From contig CP070627.1 of NCBI GenBank assembly GCA_020355945.1, positions 1,639,526 to 1,646,383 on the forward strand: a DNA stretch of 6,858 bases. Reading direction: 5' to 3'. Each line of letters opens with the position of its first letter. Position 1 is the first letter of the stretch. The DNA is from Candidatus Aminicenantota bacterium (lineage in GTDB: Bacteria; Acidobacteriota; Aminicenantia; UBA2199). Of the stretch, positions 6,328 through 6,858 are shown in pieces. A program made the translations under genes and the position numbers. The notes under the pieces were generated by a model that searched no databases, had not been told where the DNA came from, and saw only the letters and a list, made by a program, of their open reading frames with translations.

Positions 6328-6858
6328 TTATTGATTCTCTTCCTCTTCACCCATCACACTCTTTTTTATTGCCGGGTAGGCAGCAACACTTTTTTCCACA
6401 GCCGCACATACACCTTTGGAGGAATAGGTGGCACCGGATACGGCATCCACCTCCCCGTTATCTTTTTTCACCTTAAACACAGCGGTAATGGGTTTATTTT
6501 TAAAATTGTCGGTAAAGGTGGTTTCGGAGACTCTTGCGCCCAGCCCGGGGGTCTCCTGGTGGGTCAATATGCCAATGCCGGTCAATACATCTTTTCCCAG
6601 GTCAAACCCCACCATGACACCAATATTGCCTCCAAAGCCGACTCCTTTACTTTCAAAAGCGACAGCCCAGGTTTTTCCATCTTTTTTACCCAGGAAAACC
6701 ACCTGTTCCTGGCCATTGATGGTAAGCGTCTGCCGGTCCTGGATCAAGTCATTGGTAGAAGACTCCAGGACTGCTTTTAAGGCAGGTAATTTTACGTTCA
6801 CCAGTATCTGCTCTTCAATGCGAACCGCTGTCACCTGCTTTACCATTGACAGTAAAAA
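6328..6858 (-). CDS. rnfG: Rnf complex FMN-binding subunit RnfG, 5' end missing
   Basis: The reading frame stays open past the first ATG (6844-6846) to the edge, adding Phe-Leu-Leu-Ser. No ribosome site precedes that ATG, and the extra hydrophobic residues look like the end of the N-terminal membrane helix of RnfG. The true start is therefore outside the window, and the ATG is an internal Met. Residue numbers below count from it. Seen: an RnfG-like helix boundary followed by an RIEEQ segment (9-13), the FMN-domain motif HQETPGLGARV (96-106), and the covalent-flavin motif DAVSGATYSSKGV (134-146). By family knowledge FMN is attached through a phosphoester to Thr140. The protein is anchored in the membrane with its FMN domain on the far side and works with RnfD as a one-electron carrier. 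The C-terminus ends in an acidic GEEEENQ tail. rnfE follows after 17 bases. Gene order predicts rnfD and rnfC just upstream. Confidence 0.93.
   Translation of the reverse strand, partial: FLLSMVKQVTAVRIEEQILVNVKLPALKAVLESSTNDLIQDRQTLTINGQEQVVFLGKKDGKTWAVAFESKGVGFGGNIGVMVGFDLGKDVLTGIGILTHQETPGLGARVSETTFTDNFKNKPITAVFKVKKDNGEVDAVSGATYSSKGVCAAVEKSVAAYPAIKKSVMGEEEENQ

Noticed and set aside
6298..6780. Plus-strand open frame of 160 codons opposite rnfG
   Set aside because: Antisense to the FMN-binding domain of RnfG, no family resemblance and no convincing ribosome site; the minus-strand frame carries the conserved SGAT motif.
6844..6846. ATG as the true start of RnfG
   Set aside because: No ribosome site precedes it, the frame remains open and hydrophobic to the window edge, and RnfG needs an N-terminal membrane helix that would otherwise be missing.

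Overview
The window is one unbroken run of seven co-directional genes, all on the minus strand, so transcription runs from high to low coordinates. Both outer genes are cut by the window edge. In transcription order they are: rnfG (5' end missing), rnfE, rnfA, an rnfB fused to a GltD/NfnB-like flavoprotein, a NuoG/formate-dehydrogenase-alpha-like iron-sulfur protein, a NuoE-like [2Fe-2S] protein and the start of a NuoF-like flavoprotein. No rRNA, tRNA, CRISPR array, insertion sequence or promoter was recognised, and no gene-free stretch exceeds 70 bases.

Right part (about 5035-6858): subunits of an Rnf complex, the membrane ferredoxin:NAD+ oxidoreductase that couples electron transfer to Na+ or H+ transport. 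The order G-E-A-B is that of the clostridial rnfCDGEAB cluster, so rnfC and rnfD are expected beyond position 6858. RnfG keeps its covalent-FMN motif. RnfA and RnfE each keep the two cysteines that hold the intramembrane [2Fe-2S] centre.

Middle (2992-5034): RnfB is 680 residues, more than twice the usual length. After a normal RnfB part (membrane anchor, Fe-S domain, 2x[4Fe-4S] ferredoxin) it continues into a complete GltD-type domain: two further [4Fe-4S] motifs, an FAD fold, an NAD(P) fold and a Cys-rich tail. The position that normally reads Tyr-Arg-Arg in NADPH-using relatives reads Tyr-Pro-Tyr.

Left part (1-2961): a three-gene NADH-dehydrogenase-like module. The 672-residue NuoG/FdhA-like protein carries cysteines for one [2Fe-2S] and four [4Fe-4S] clusters. 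Its molybdopterin-oxidoreductase domain is shortened and lacks the Cys/Sec-His active site and the C-terminal cofactor-binding domain. NuoE-like and NuoF-like proteins follow, as in soluble NAD-linked hydrogenases, formate dehydrogenases and electron-bifurcating complexes.

Inference: the operon encodes a membrane Rnf pump wired to an extra flavoprotein and to a soluble NADH-oxidising/Fe-S module, probably moving electrons among ferredoxin, NADH and a third carrier. The host is probably a strictly anaerobic, low-to-moderate GC bacterium, most likely of the Clostridia (acetogen, fermenter or syntroph). This rests on gene order and protein style, not on a marker gene. GC content falls from the right and middle toward the left end, and the change lies inside the NuoG-like gene.
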